DNA of 13,155 bases, taken from NCBI GenBank assembly GCA_023459275.1, contig JAEWVC010000084.1, positions 1 to 13,155 of the forward strand. The letters are read 5' to 3'. Below, in pieces: positions 7,083 to 12,920 of this stretch. The stretch comes from Bacillota bacterium (lineage in GTDB: Bacteria > Bacillota > Clostridia > Christensenellales > Aristaeellaceae). The position numbers and the translations under genes were made by a program. Each line of letters begins with the position of its first letter. The first letter of the stretch is position 1. The notes below the pieces were generated by a model, which saw only the letters and a list, made by a program, of their open reading frames with translations, searched no databases and was not told the DNA's origin.

Positions 7083-8042
7083 CTACCACAAGGATTCCTG
7101 GCCGATTTTCCTGACCAGGGTGTTTACCAGCAGGATCATCAGGAAATTGACGGCGGAGTTGAACAGCCCGATGGCTGTGGACAGGCTGAACTGCCCTTCC
7201 GTGATGCCGATCTTGTAGACGTAGGTGTTGATGATCTCCGAGCGGGTAAGGTTCAGGGAGTTTTGCATCAGGAACACCTTTTCAAAGCCCACGTTCATAA
7301 TCTTTCCGCAGTCCAGGATCAGCAGGATCACAATGGTCGGCAGGATGGCGGGCAGGTCAATGTGGATGATGCGCTGGAGCCGGTTGGCGCCGTCGACGAT
7401 GGCGGCTTCGTGCTGTGCGTAGTCCACCCCGGAGAGCGCGCCCAGGTAGATGATGGAGCCCCAGCCCATGTTCTGCCATACGCCGCTCCACACGTACAGG
7501 TGGGCAAAGGCGCGTTCGTCGGTAAGCAGGTCCAGGGGCCCGGATATAAGCCCCAGCCTGTTGAGCATGTTGCTCACGATCCCCGTGCTGGGCGAAAAAA
7601 GCACATTGATCATCCCCACGACGATCACGGTGGATATAAAGTGCGGCGCGTAGGTCACCGTCTGCACCGTTTTTTTGAAACGCTTCAGGTCGCTTGCGTT
7701 GATCAGCAGGGCAAGCACTATTGGCAGGGGGAACCCTGCCAATAGTGAGTAGAGGCTCAAGGTGAGGGTATTGCGCATCAGGGTGGGAAACATGGGCATG
7801 GAGAAAAAGCGCGCAAAATGCTTTACGCCCGCAAAGGGGCTGCCAAGGATCCCCAGATAAGGCTTGAAATCCTTGAACGCGATGACGGCGCCGTACATGG
7901 GGCCGTAACAGAAGATGGCCAGATACGCTACGGCCGGCACCAGAAACAGGTACAGCTCCCAGTTGACAAAAAGTTTTTTGCCCGCAAGCCGCGCGGCACG
8001 CCGCCAGCCCGCCCCCATGGCAGATTCCTTTGCTCCGCTCAC
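7083..8042 (-). CDS. ABC transporter permease, LplB-like (CUT1/MalF type)
   Basis: A 319-aa inner-membrane permease. The GTG start at 8042 is backed by GGGAGG with 8-nt spacing; an ATG at 8018 (AAGGA, 7 nt) is an alternative. Features: a short basic N-terminus, a first membrane segment at about 29-46 containing LVPAVAYLAIFCYGPMYG, AFKDFKPYLGILGSPF, and the EAA loop at 212-231 (EAAIVDGANRLQRIIHIDLP). These are typical of LplB-type subunits for oligosaccharides or sugar acids. It lies 28 bp after the binding-protein gene. Codons 99-109 (SLLAGFPLPIV, a conserved stretch of the family) are written as a perfect DNA palindrome rich in A-ending codons, unlike the surrounding GC-ending usage; see the repeat feature. 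Confidence 0.93.
   Translation of the reverse strand: MSGAKESAMGAGWRRAARLAGKKLFVNWELYLFLVPAVAYLAIFCYGPMYGAVIAFKDFKPYLGILGSPFAGVKHFARFFSMPMFPTLMRNTLTLSLYSLLAGFPLPIVLALLINASDLKRFKKTVQTVTYAPHFISTVIVVGMINVLFSPSTGIVSNMLNRLGLISGPLDLLTDERAFAHLYVWSGVWQNMGWGSIIYLGALSGVDYAQHEAAIVDGANRLQRIIHIDLPAILPTIVILLILDCGKIMNVGFEKVFLMQNSLNLTRSEIINTYVYKIGITEGQFSLSTAIGLFNSAVNFLMILLVNTLVRKIGQESLW
7716..7747. repeat. Perfect 14-bp inverted repeat inside the LplB-like permease gene
   Basis: The arms CACTATTGGCAGGG (7716-7729) and CCCTGCCAATAGTG (7734-7747) are exact reverse complements separated by 4 nt (GGAA on the plus strand). It lies wholly within codons 99-109 of the permease gene. As RNA it would form a 14-bp hairpin with a UUCC loop. 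The codons used (TCA, CTA, TTG, GCA, CCA, ATA) look atypical for this GC-rich gene. There is no U-tract, so it is not a standard terminator. Confidence 0.9.
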
Positions 8043-8070
8043 CCGTTATTCCTCCCGCCCCCGCAGGGGA

Positions 8071-9696
8071 TTACTTGAACGCGATGTCGTAGGCCTTTTG
8101 CTTGAGCGCCAGGAATTCCGCAAGGCCCACGGCGTAGCTTTGCCGCACATAGGCATCCCATTCGGCGTCGATATCGCCCTTGCCGGTGATCCAGTTGGCA
8201 AAGGTGGTGGCGCGAAGCTGCTTCAGGTCCGCCGTGTATTGGCTGAGCAGCTCGGCGTCCGCCCGTTCCAGCATGCCGGCGTAGTAATTGTGGCTGCCCA
8301 TGGTGGCGTAGGGCTTGTAAATGTTCTCGTAGGCCCAGGCGCGGGTGCCCTCGGTGTCGTAGTCCGTATTATGGTAGTAATTCGCGTGGTAGTTCTGGTC
8401 GCGCAGGGCGAGGAAGCTGTTCCACATGCCCAGTTCCTTGCTGGCGGCGGCCATCTCGGTGGGCTGGGACTCCCACATCAGGTCCACAATCCTGCCGTCG
8501 CTGTCATACTTCCAAAACACGTTCTCCAGCCCGCGGTTGACCGTGGTGCCCATTTCCGCCTCGGTAATGGCTTCGCACAGGCGGATGGTAGCCACCGGGT
8601 ACTTGTTGGAGGAGAACATCATGAAGGCATGGGCCGGGCCGCCGGTATAGTTCTGCGTGCGGACCACGGGGGCCTTGCCGTTGGGTGAGGAGACCGGCGC
8701 CATGGCAATGGCCTGCTTGGGGTTTTTGTTGGAGTATTCGCTCCAGAAACCCACGATCCCCGGGTAGGAGGACTCCTTGGACAGGTAGGTGGCAAAGTCG
8801 TCGGTAAAGATTTCCGGGGGGGTCAGCCCCGCCAGGTACATGTCCCGCAGGTACTTGAGGGGCTCCTTGATGTCCGGGTTCACGGCCTGATAGGATACCA
8901 CGCCGTTATCGTCCACGTACATGTAATTGTTGTCGGAGGTATACAGCCCGAAAGCCGCGTAAATGTCAAACTGCCCGCCTACCCATTGCTCAAAGCGGTA
9001 GGTGTAGGGGATCACGTTTTCGGGGATGGCCCCCGTGCCCGCGTTCTCCTTAAAGGCTTTCAGGGTGTCAAACAGCTCCGTCGTGGTAGTGGGCACCGGC
9101 AGATTCAGCTGCGTCAGCCAGTCGTTGTTGATAAACCACTCGTCCCTGATCTCCCTGTCCTGGGGGTCAAAATCGATAAAAGGCAGGGTGTACAGGTTTC
9201 CGTCCGGCAGCGCGGCGGTCTTGATGGTTTGGGGATTGGCCCCGAAAAAGGCCTTCCAGGTGGGCGCGTACTGGTCGATGTAGCCGTTGAGCGCCACCAG
9301 GGAGCCGCCTTCGGCCGCATCCTGCAATTGCAGGTCGCTCACGCCGATATTGGCGGCGATGTCCGGGAAATCCATGCTGGCGAACATCAGGGCGATCTTG
9401 TCCTTGTCCTTGACGATCTCCCATTCCACGCGGATGTTGGTTTTTTCAAACACGTAATCCCACACACGGGTGGTGTCCATGTCCGGGCGGAGCGAGCTGT
9501 ACAGCACAACGCCCTTCAAGGTGATGGGTTCGTTGGTGATGGGGTACCCGGTGGGGTTGGTCACGCCGCCGTCCAGAAGCCCCTGCTCCGCGAACGCCCG
9601 CGGAGCGGCGTATAACGGGCCTGCGATGCCCAGCACGCCGGCAAGGAGCACGGCGAGCGCGCCGGTTAGGATACGGTTGCGTTTGCTTTGTTTCAT
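8071..9696 (-). CDS. ABC transporter substrate-binding protein, family 1 (LipO/YtcQ type)
   Basis: A 541-aa extracellular binding protein, the usual size for the large sugar-binding proteins that partner LplB/YtcP permeases. ATG at 9696 has GGGAG 6 nt upstream. The signal peptide spans residues 1-36 (basic MKQSKRNR, hydrophobic core, AFA-EQ cleavage site) and has no lipobox cysteine. The mature protein shows family features: VWDYVFEKTNIRVEWEIV, SMDFPDIAANIG, LYTLPFIDFDP and a cluster of aromatic residues typical of glycan binding. It directly precedes both permease genes and sits 186 bp after the aldolase gene. The ligand is unknown; context suggests a glycan-derived oligosaccharide or acidic sugar. 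Confidence 0.92.
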   Translation of the reverse strand: MKQSKRNRILTGALAVLLAGVLGIAGPLYAAPRAFAEQGLLDGGVTNPTGYPITNEPITLKGVVLYSSLRPDMDTTRVWDYVFEKTNIRVEWEIVKDKDKIALMFASMDFPDIAANIGVSDLQLQDAAEGGSLVALNGYIDQYAPTWKAFFGANPQTIKTAALPDGNLYTLPFIDFDPQDREIRDEWFINNDWLTQLNLPVPTTTTELFDTLKAFKENAGTGAIPENVIPYTYRFEQWVGGQFDIYAAFGLYTSDNNYMYVDDNGVVSYQAVNPDIKEPLKYLRDMYLAGLTPPEIFTDDFATYLSKESSYPGIVGFWSEYSNKNPKQAIAMAPVSSPNGKAPVVRTQNYTGGPAHAFMMFSSNKYPVATIRLCEAITEAEMGTTVNRGLENVFWKYDSDGRIVDLMWESQPTEMAAASKELGMWNSFLALRDQNYHANYYHNTDYDTEGTRAWAYENIYKPYATMGSHNYYAGMLERADAELLSQYTADLKQLRATTFANWITGKGDIDAEWDAYVRQSYAVGLAEFLALKQKAYDIAFK

Positions 9697-9778
9697 CTTC
9701 TTCTCCCTTTCTGTGTGTTGGTTGATTAGGGAATCTTGGGTCTATTCAAGTACGGGATCCGCATGCCGCCCCGCCGCG

Positions 9779-9819
9779 CCCCGGATAAATGCACCCGCGA
9801 GCTCTCGGGTTTTCCGGGG
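9779..9819 (-). other. Nested stem-loop in the leader of the family 1 binding-protein gene
   Basis: On the minus strand, CCCCGG (9814-9819) pairs with CCGGGG (9779-9784). Inside, ACCCG (9806-9810) pairs with CGGGT (9793-9797) around a GAGCTC-containing centre. There is no U-tract. It lies in the 186-bp gap (9697-9882) between the aldolase and binding-protein genes, where no convincing promoter was seen. It may be an mRNA processing or stabilising element that raises binding-protein expression; that role is inferred. Confidence 0.4.
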
Positions 9820-9882
9820 ACAAAAGCGCGGGCAAACAGCCGCGGTTCCGCAATTGACAGCGCGAAAAAGCGTGCCGCGCGG

Positions 9883-10812
9883 TCAGTACAGGTCAAGCCC
9901 CAGCTTTTCATACGCCAGCGTTTCCAGCGCAAGCAGGCTCGCGGCCATCCGCTTGTCCAGATCGCCAAGCGGCTTTGCTCCGGGCGTGCGCACAGCCGTG
10001 GACATGGGGATGCCCAGCAGGTTGAAATGGTACTTGGCGCAGGCCGGGTAGGCCGCGGTCTCCATCAGCGAGGCCAGGGCGGTAAAGTCCGCCGCAAGGC
10101 GGGCGGACTCCTCCGCGCCGGAAATATGGTCAAAAATATAGCGGTAGAGCCCGGGGTGAAAATTGCCCATCACGCCGCTGAAGCCGCCGGCCCCGTAGGC
10201 AAGGGAATCGTAAAGCGTGGCGGAGTTGGCGTTGAAGAGCTTGAGCCCGGTGCCCCGCAAAGCGTCAAGCCGAAGGCGGATCAGGCCGATATCGCAGCAG
10301 GTGTCCTTCAAAAAAACCATGTTGCCGGCCTGCGCCAATGTGCGCAGGGCTTCCTGGCTCATTAGGCGCTTATAGGGGTACGGGCACTCGTACATGCCGA
10401 AGCAGACCTCGGGGTACTTTGCCAGTATGCCGCCGATCCGCTCAAGCAGCACGCCCTCGCCCTCTTCAGGGCTTGCGTACCGGTTGGTCACCAGCACCAC
10501 GGCGTCCACACCCGCCTCCGCCATCCCCTCGATGTTTTCATATTGCTTCACGGGGTCGGTTTCCGTATCGCCCGAGGCGATCACCTCAATCCGCCCGCCT
10601 GCAAAGCGCGTAACCTGCCGGGCCAGTTCCCGCTTTTCCGCCGCGCTCAGGGAAAACATTTCGCTGGACTGGCATACGGCAAATATCCCGGTGCTGCCCT
10701 GGCGGATATACCATTCCACCATCTTTTCCACCGCGCTGTAATCAATTGCCCCATCCGGCAGAAAAGGTGTCACCATCGTTGGCCATATCCCGGCGCTGAT
10801 CTCCTGCTTCAC
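9883..10812 (-). CDS. DHDPS/N-acetylneuraminate lyase-family aldolase
   Basis: A 309-aa class I aldolase-type TIM barrel of normal family length, cytoplasmic. The GTG start at 10812 has GGGAG 8 nt upstream. The Schiff-base lysine is K169 in MVFLKDT, and the catalytic tyrosine is Y141 in GMYECP. GIWPTMVTPF at 8-17 is the standard family opening. The pyruvate-carboxylate-binding motif, usually GTTGE or GSTGE, reads CQSSEM (47-52) here, so the substrate or reaction may differ from DapA and NanA. Family reactions include cleavage or dehydration of 2-keto-3-deoxy acids and sialic acid. As first gene of the transporter/propeller/MBL operon it is most likely catabolic (pyruvate-releasing lyase or dehydratase), not a lysine biosynthesis enzyme. 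Confidence 0.9.
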   Translation of the reverse strand: MKQEISAGIWPTMVTPFLPDGAIDYSAVEKMVEWYIRQGSTGIFAVCQSSEMFSLSAAEKRELARQVTRFAGGRIEVIASGDTETDPVKQYENIEGMAEAGVDAVVLVTNRYASPEEGEGVLLERIGGILAKYPEVCFGMYECPYPYKRLMSQEALRTLAQAGNMVFLKDTCCDIGLIRLRLDALRGTGLKLFNANSATLYDSLAYGAGGFSGVMGNFHPGLYRYIFDHISGAEESARLAADFTALASLMETAAYPACAKYHFNLLGIPMSTAVRTPGAKPLGDLDKRMAASLLALETLAYEKLGLDLY

Positions 10813-11041
10813 TTGATTTGCTCCCTTGTGTTCTTTAATAGATAACGCTGTTCTTATAAATGATTGCGCTGAACGCCGCCGTCTCCTTGCCGCCCGGATT
10901 TACCCTTGATTCAGCATGCGTCTCCCCCAAAGCGCCATAAAAAGCGCTGCCGGTTCATGAAGACCGCCTGGATGCGGCGCGGGCCCCTGTGCCGGGCATG
11001 AGATTTCGCGGTGGCGTTCTATAATGCAGAACACCGTTTCG
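10813..11041 (-). other. Long 5' leader of the aldolase operon with two tiny overlapping ORFs
   Basis: About 230 nt separate the predicted transcription start (about 11042) from the GTG start. On the minus strand, a 14-codon ORF (10999-10955, MPGTGARAASRRSS) ends in ATGA overlap with a 15-codon ORF (10958-10911, MNRQRFLWRFGGDAC). The first lacks a ribosome-binding site and the second has only a weak GGCGG, so translation is doubtful. A small hairpin (AGCGC/GCGCT) lies around 10931-10948. No known riboswitch class was recognised. Confidence 0.35.
11016..11032. promoter_or_regulatory. Inverted repeat just downstream of the operon start, candidate operator
   Basis: GTTCTATAATGCAGAAC: perfect 5-bp arms GTTCT/AGAAC around a 7-bp spacer, about +10 to +26 from the predicted start of the aldolase operon. 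Position and symmetry suit a dimeric repressor or a short leader hairpin. Confidence 0.4.
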
Positions 11042-11045
11042 TATA
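11034..11045 (-). promoter_or_regulatory. Candidate IclR operator at the aldolase-operon promoter
   Basis: The minus strand reads TATACGAAACGG, starting 3 nt after the -10 box. It matches 11 of 12 bases of the box downstream of the iclR-type promoter (3941-3952). A shared site at both promoters is expected if the IclR protein controls itself and this operon. Confidence 0.4.
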
Positions 11046-11048
11046 TTG

Positions 11049-11077
11049 ATTATAGCATCGTTTCAAAGCAGTGTCAA
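11049..11077 (-). promoter_or_regulatory. Consensus sigma-70/SigA promoter of the aldolase-transporter operon
   Basis: On the minus strand, TTGACA (11072-11077), a 17-bp spacer and TATAAT (11049-11054): a perfect consensus promoter located 33 bp after the EamA stop codon. It drives the genes from the aldolase leftwards, probably as far as the MBL gene. Confidence 0.9.
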
Positions 11078-11110
11078 TACGCGGCGGGCGTTTTTTTGCG
11101 GCGGGGCGGG

Positions 11111-12034
11111 TCACGCCTCCGGCCTGTCCGCCCCGCTTTTCTGCACGCCCCATATGCCCAGCAGGATCACCGCCAGGGCGATGCCGGAGCCCAAGGAGAA
11201 AGGCTCGCCCAGCAGCGCCACCCCGGCCAGCACGGACAAAACCGTGGTGAGGTTGCTCAGGGAAACCACGTTGGCCATGGGCGCGTTGGCCACGGCGTAA
11301 TTGAACAGGTAATACCCCGCCACCGAGGCCCCAAGGCTCAGGTACAGGGTGGCCAAAAGAAAATCCGCGTTCATGAGCGGTGCCAGGAGCCGGGCCGGTT
11401 CGCCCGCGTTTTCCGTCACCGCCAGGAAGGTAAAAAACACCGCGCCCATGGCCTGCATCACCAGGCTGCGCTCATAGGCGGTGAAATCCTTGGCGATGCC
11501 CCGGCTGATCACGCTGTAGGCGGCCCCGGTGACCACCGCCACCGTGAGCAGCGCCACCCCCAGGGGCGTCACCTGCCCCTGTCCCCCGGCCATCAGGGTG
11601 ATGGCCGCCACGCCGCCAATGGACAGCAGGCTGAACAGCCACTGGGCCGTGGTGGGCTTTTCCTTCAGGAAAACGGCGGCCAGCAGCATGGCCACAATGG
11701 GGATCAGCGCGATCATCACCCCGGCGAAAGCCGAGTTGGCGTACTTCAGCCCGTACTGCTCCCCCAGAAAGTAGATCACCGGCTCGCACAGGCCCAGGGC
11801 GAAAAGGCCCTTGAGGTTCTTGCCCCGCAAACGGATCTTGGGGCGCTTCACAAGCCACAAAAGGGCCATGACAAAAAAAGCAATGTCGAAGCGGTACATC
11901 AAAACCGTCAGCGGCGAGGCATGGAACTGCCCTACCTTGGAGGCCAGAAAGGAAAAGCCCCAGAGGGTGAATACCGTAAGGGCCGCCAGCATGGGCCTGG
12001 CGGTGGGATTTTTCGCGGGGGAGAGGTTGCGCAT
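11111..12034 (-). CDS. EamA/DMT-superfamily transporter
   Basis: A 307-aa inner-membrane protein with about ten hydrophobic segments arranged as two EamA repeats. The first spans roughly residues 13-140 (FTLWGFSFLASKVGQ near the start). The second spans roughly 155-295, ending with the typical ANVVSLSNLTTVLSVLAGVALLGEP and a final helix. ATG at 12034 has AAAGGAGG 7 nt upstream, deciding it over the longer in-frame start at 12121, which falls in the promoter. Members of this family export or import metabolites such as amino acids or nucleotide precursors; no substrate can be assigned. It has its own promoter, and the downstream operon has another, so a functional link to the sugar cassette is not shown. 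Confidence 0.92.
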   Translation of the reverse strand: MRNLSPAKNPTARPMLAALTVFTLWGFSFLASKVGQFHASPLTVLMYRFDIAFFVMALLWLVKRPKIRLRGKNLKGLFALGLCEPVIYFLGEQYGLKYANSAFAGVMIALIPIVAMLLAAVFLKEKPTTAQWLFSLLSIGGVAAITLMAGGQGQVTPLGVALLTVAVVTGAAYSVISRGIAKDFTAYERSLVMQAMGAVFFTFLAVTENAGEPARLLAPLMNADFLLATLYLSLGASVAGYYLFNYAVANAPMANVVSLSNLTTVLSVLAGVALLGEPFSLGSGIALAVILLGIWGVQKSGADRPEA

Positions 12035-12111
12035 GGGGCGGCCTCCTTTGTACTGGTGCCATGGGATCGCGGATGCGGGCGGCGGTTGCGCCGCGGCGCA
12101 CGGCGATGCCC

Positions 12112-12120
12112 ATTGTACCA
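12112..12120 (-). promoter_or_regulatory. Extended -10 promoter of the EamA gene
   Basis: The minus strand reads TGGTACAAT, a TGn extended -10. The best -35 at 17 bp (TGGCTT) is poor, as is common with extended -10 promoters. The start would be near 12105, giving a leader of about 70 nt. That leader contains a perfect 14-bp palindrome (TGCGCCGCGGCGCA, 12087-12100), a possible hairpin or operator. Confidence 0.6.
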
Positions 12121-12344
12121 CAAAGGGGCGGGAGAAGCCAGGGATAGGTCTGATGAGGGCAGGGCAGTCTCATTTGAAATTCTCCCGCAAAAGAGAGGAT
12201 GCCTCCGAAGGTCCAGGGCGGCCGGAAAGCCCTGGCCGCCCTCGCAAGGGCGGAACTTAAACGCTCTCACCCACGGAAGCATGCACCCGAAGGTCCAGGG
12301 CGACCGGAAAGCCCTGGCCACCCCCGCGGGGTGGAATTCCGGCG

Positions 12345-12421
12345 CGCCGGGCAGAAGGCGGAGCACCGAAGAATTCTATAAATTGTTCTGGGCTGTGCAT
12401 CGTTGGGGCGGCATTTGAACG
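12345..12421. repeat. Insert module, copy 1 (in repeat unit 2)
   Basis: A 77-bp module absent from the 82-bp units. It contains GGGCAGAAGGCGGAGCA, an AT-rich GAATTCTATAAATTGTTC core and GGCTGTGCATCGTTGGGG, and ends in TTGAACG. The matching left flank in this copy has diverged (reads AATTCCGGCG). It is almost identical to copy 2. Confidence 0.85.
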
Positions 12422-12503
12422 CTCTCACCCACGGAAACATGCGCCCGAAGGTCCAGGGCGGCCGGAAAGCCCTGGCCGCCCTCGCAGGGGCGGAACTTGA
12501 ACG

Positions 12504-12579
12504 CGCCGGGCAGAAGGCGGAGCATCGAAGAATTCTATAAATTGTTCTGGGCTGTGCATCGTTGGGGTGCATTTGAACG
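12504..12579. repeat. Insert module, copy 2 (in repeat unit 3)
   Basis: A 76-bp module flanked by identical TTGAACG sequences (12497-12503 and 12573-12579). The short units carry a single such site (TTRAACG). It was therefore either inserted with a 7-bp target duplication or lost from the short units by recombination between the two flanks. Confidence 0.85.
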
Positions 12580-12889
12580 CTCTCACCCACGGAAGCACGC
12601 GTCCGAAGGTCCAGGGCGACCGGAAAGCCCTGGCCGCCCTTGCGAGGGCGGAACTTAAACGCTCTCACCCACGGAAGCATGCCTCCGAAGGTCCAGGGCG
12701 ACCGGAAAGCCCGGGCCGCCCTCGCTGGGGCGGAACTTGAACGCTCTCACCCATGGGAACATGCACCCGAAGGTCCAGGGCGACCGGAAAGCCCTGGCCG
12801 CCCTCGCAGGGGCGGAAGACCAGGACGCAGGGCATTAAAACCCCGGCAATCAAGTCGCCATGCTGTGTACAAGGACGCAGAGGGGAGTA

Positions 12890-12911
12890 GGGGGGATTTC
12901 GATGTCCCCCC
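12890..12911. other. GC-only hairpin between the two repeat families
   Basis: GGGGGG (12890-12895) pairs with CCCCCC (12906-12911) around a 10-nt loop. There is no U-tract on either strand. The stretch 12817-12920 also holds two AGGACGCAG direct repeats (12822 and 12872) and no plausible gene. Confidence 0.5.
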
Positions 12912-12920
12912 TTCCAACTT

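Larger units (their letters stand above)
12199..12816. repeat. Array of six structured tandem repeats (82-bp and 158-bp units)
   Basis: Units start at 12199, 12281, 12439, 12597, 12679 and 12761, so the periods are 82, 158, 158, 82 and 82; the last unit is cut short at about 12816. Each core can form two adjacent hairpins: CCAGGGC/GCCCTGG, then CCGCCCT/AGGGCGG with a small loop. Unit 2 has CCACCCC/GGGGTGG instead, with two base pairs changed on both sides; units 3, 5 and 6 keep a T-G wobble; unit 5 breaks one pair in the first hairpin. The single-stranded tail CTCTCACCCACGG is nearly invariant. Unit lengths are not multiples of three, so reading frames across it shift and it is not coding. 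No transposase is nearby. It lies upstream of the EamA promoter. Confidence 0.93.

Noticed and set aside
11055..11071. Possible CcpA cre-like site (GAAACGATGC) within the operon promoter spacer
   Set aside because: Two key positions of the cre consensus do not match, so carbon catabolite control cannot be claimed.
11024..12418. 464-aa plus-strand open frame spanning EamA and the start of the repeat array
   Set aside because: Runs antisense through EamA and its promoter and into non-coding repeats; composition (Q/H/G/R) is that of an artefact.
12267..12680. 137-aa minus-strand open frame across the repeat array with repeated GGQGFPVALDL-like segments
   Set aside because: Unit lengths of 82 and 158 bp are not multiples of three, so the same DNA is read in different frames; no ribosome-binding site supports it. 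The repetition reflects the DNA repeats, not a protein.
12199..12816. CRISPR array
   Set aside because: The spacing is 82 or 158 bp and the sequence between cores is itself repeated, so there are no unique spacers; no cas genes are present.
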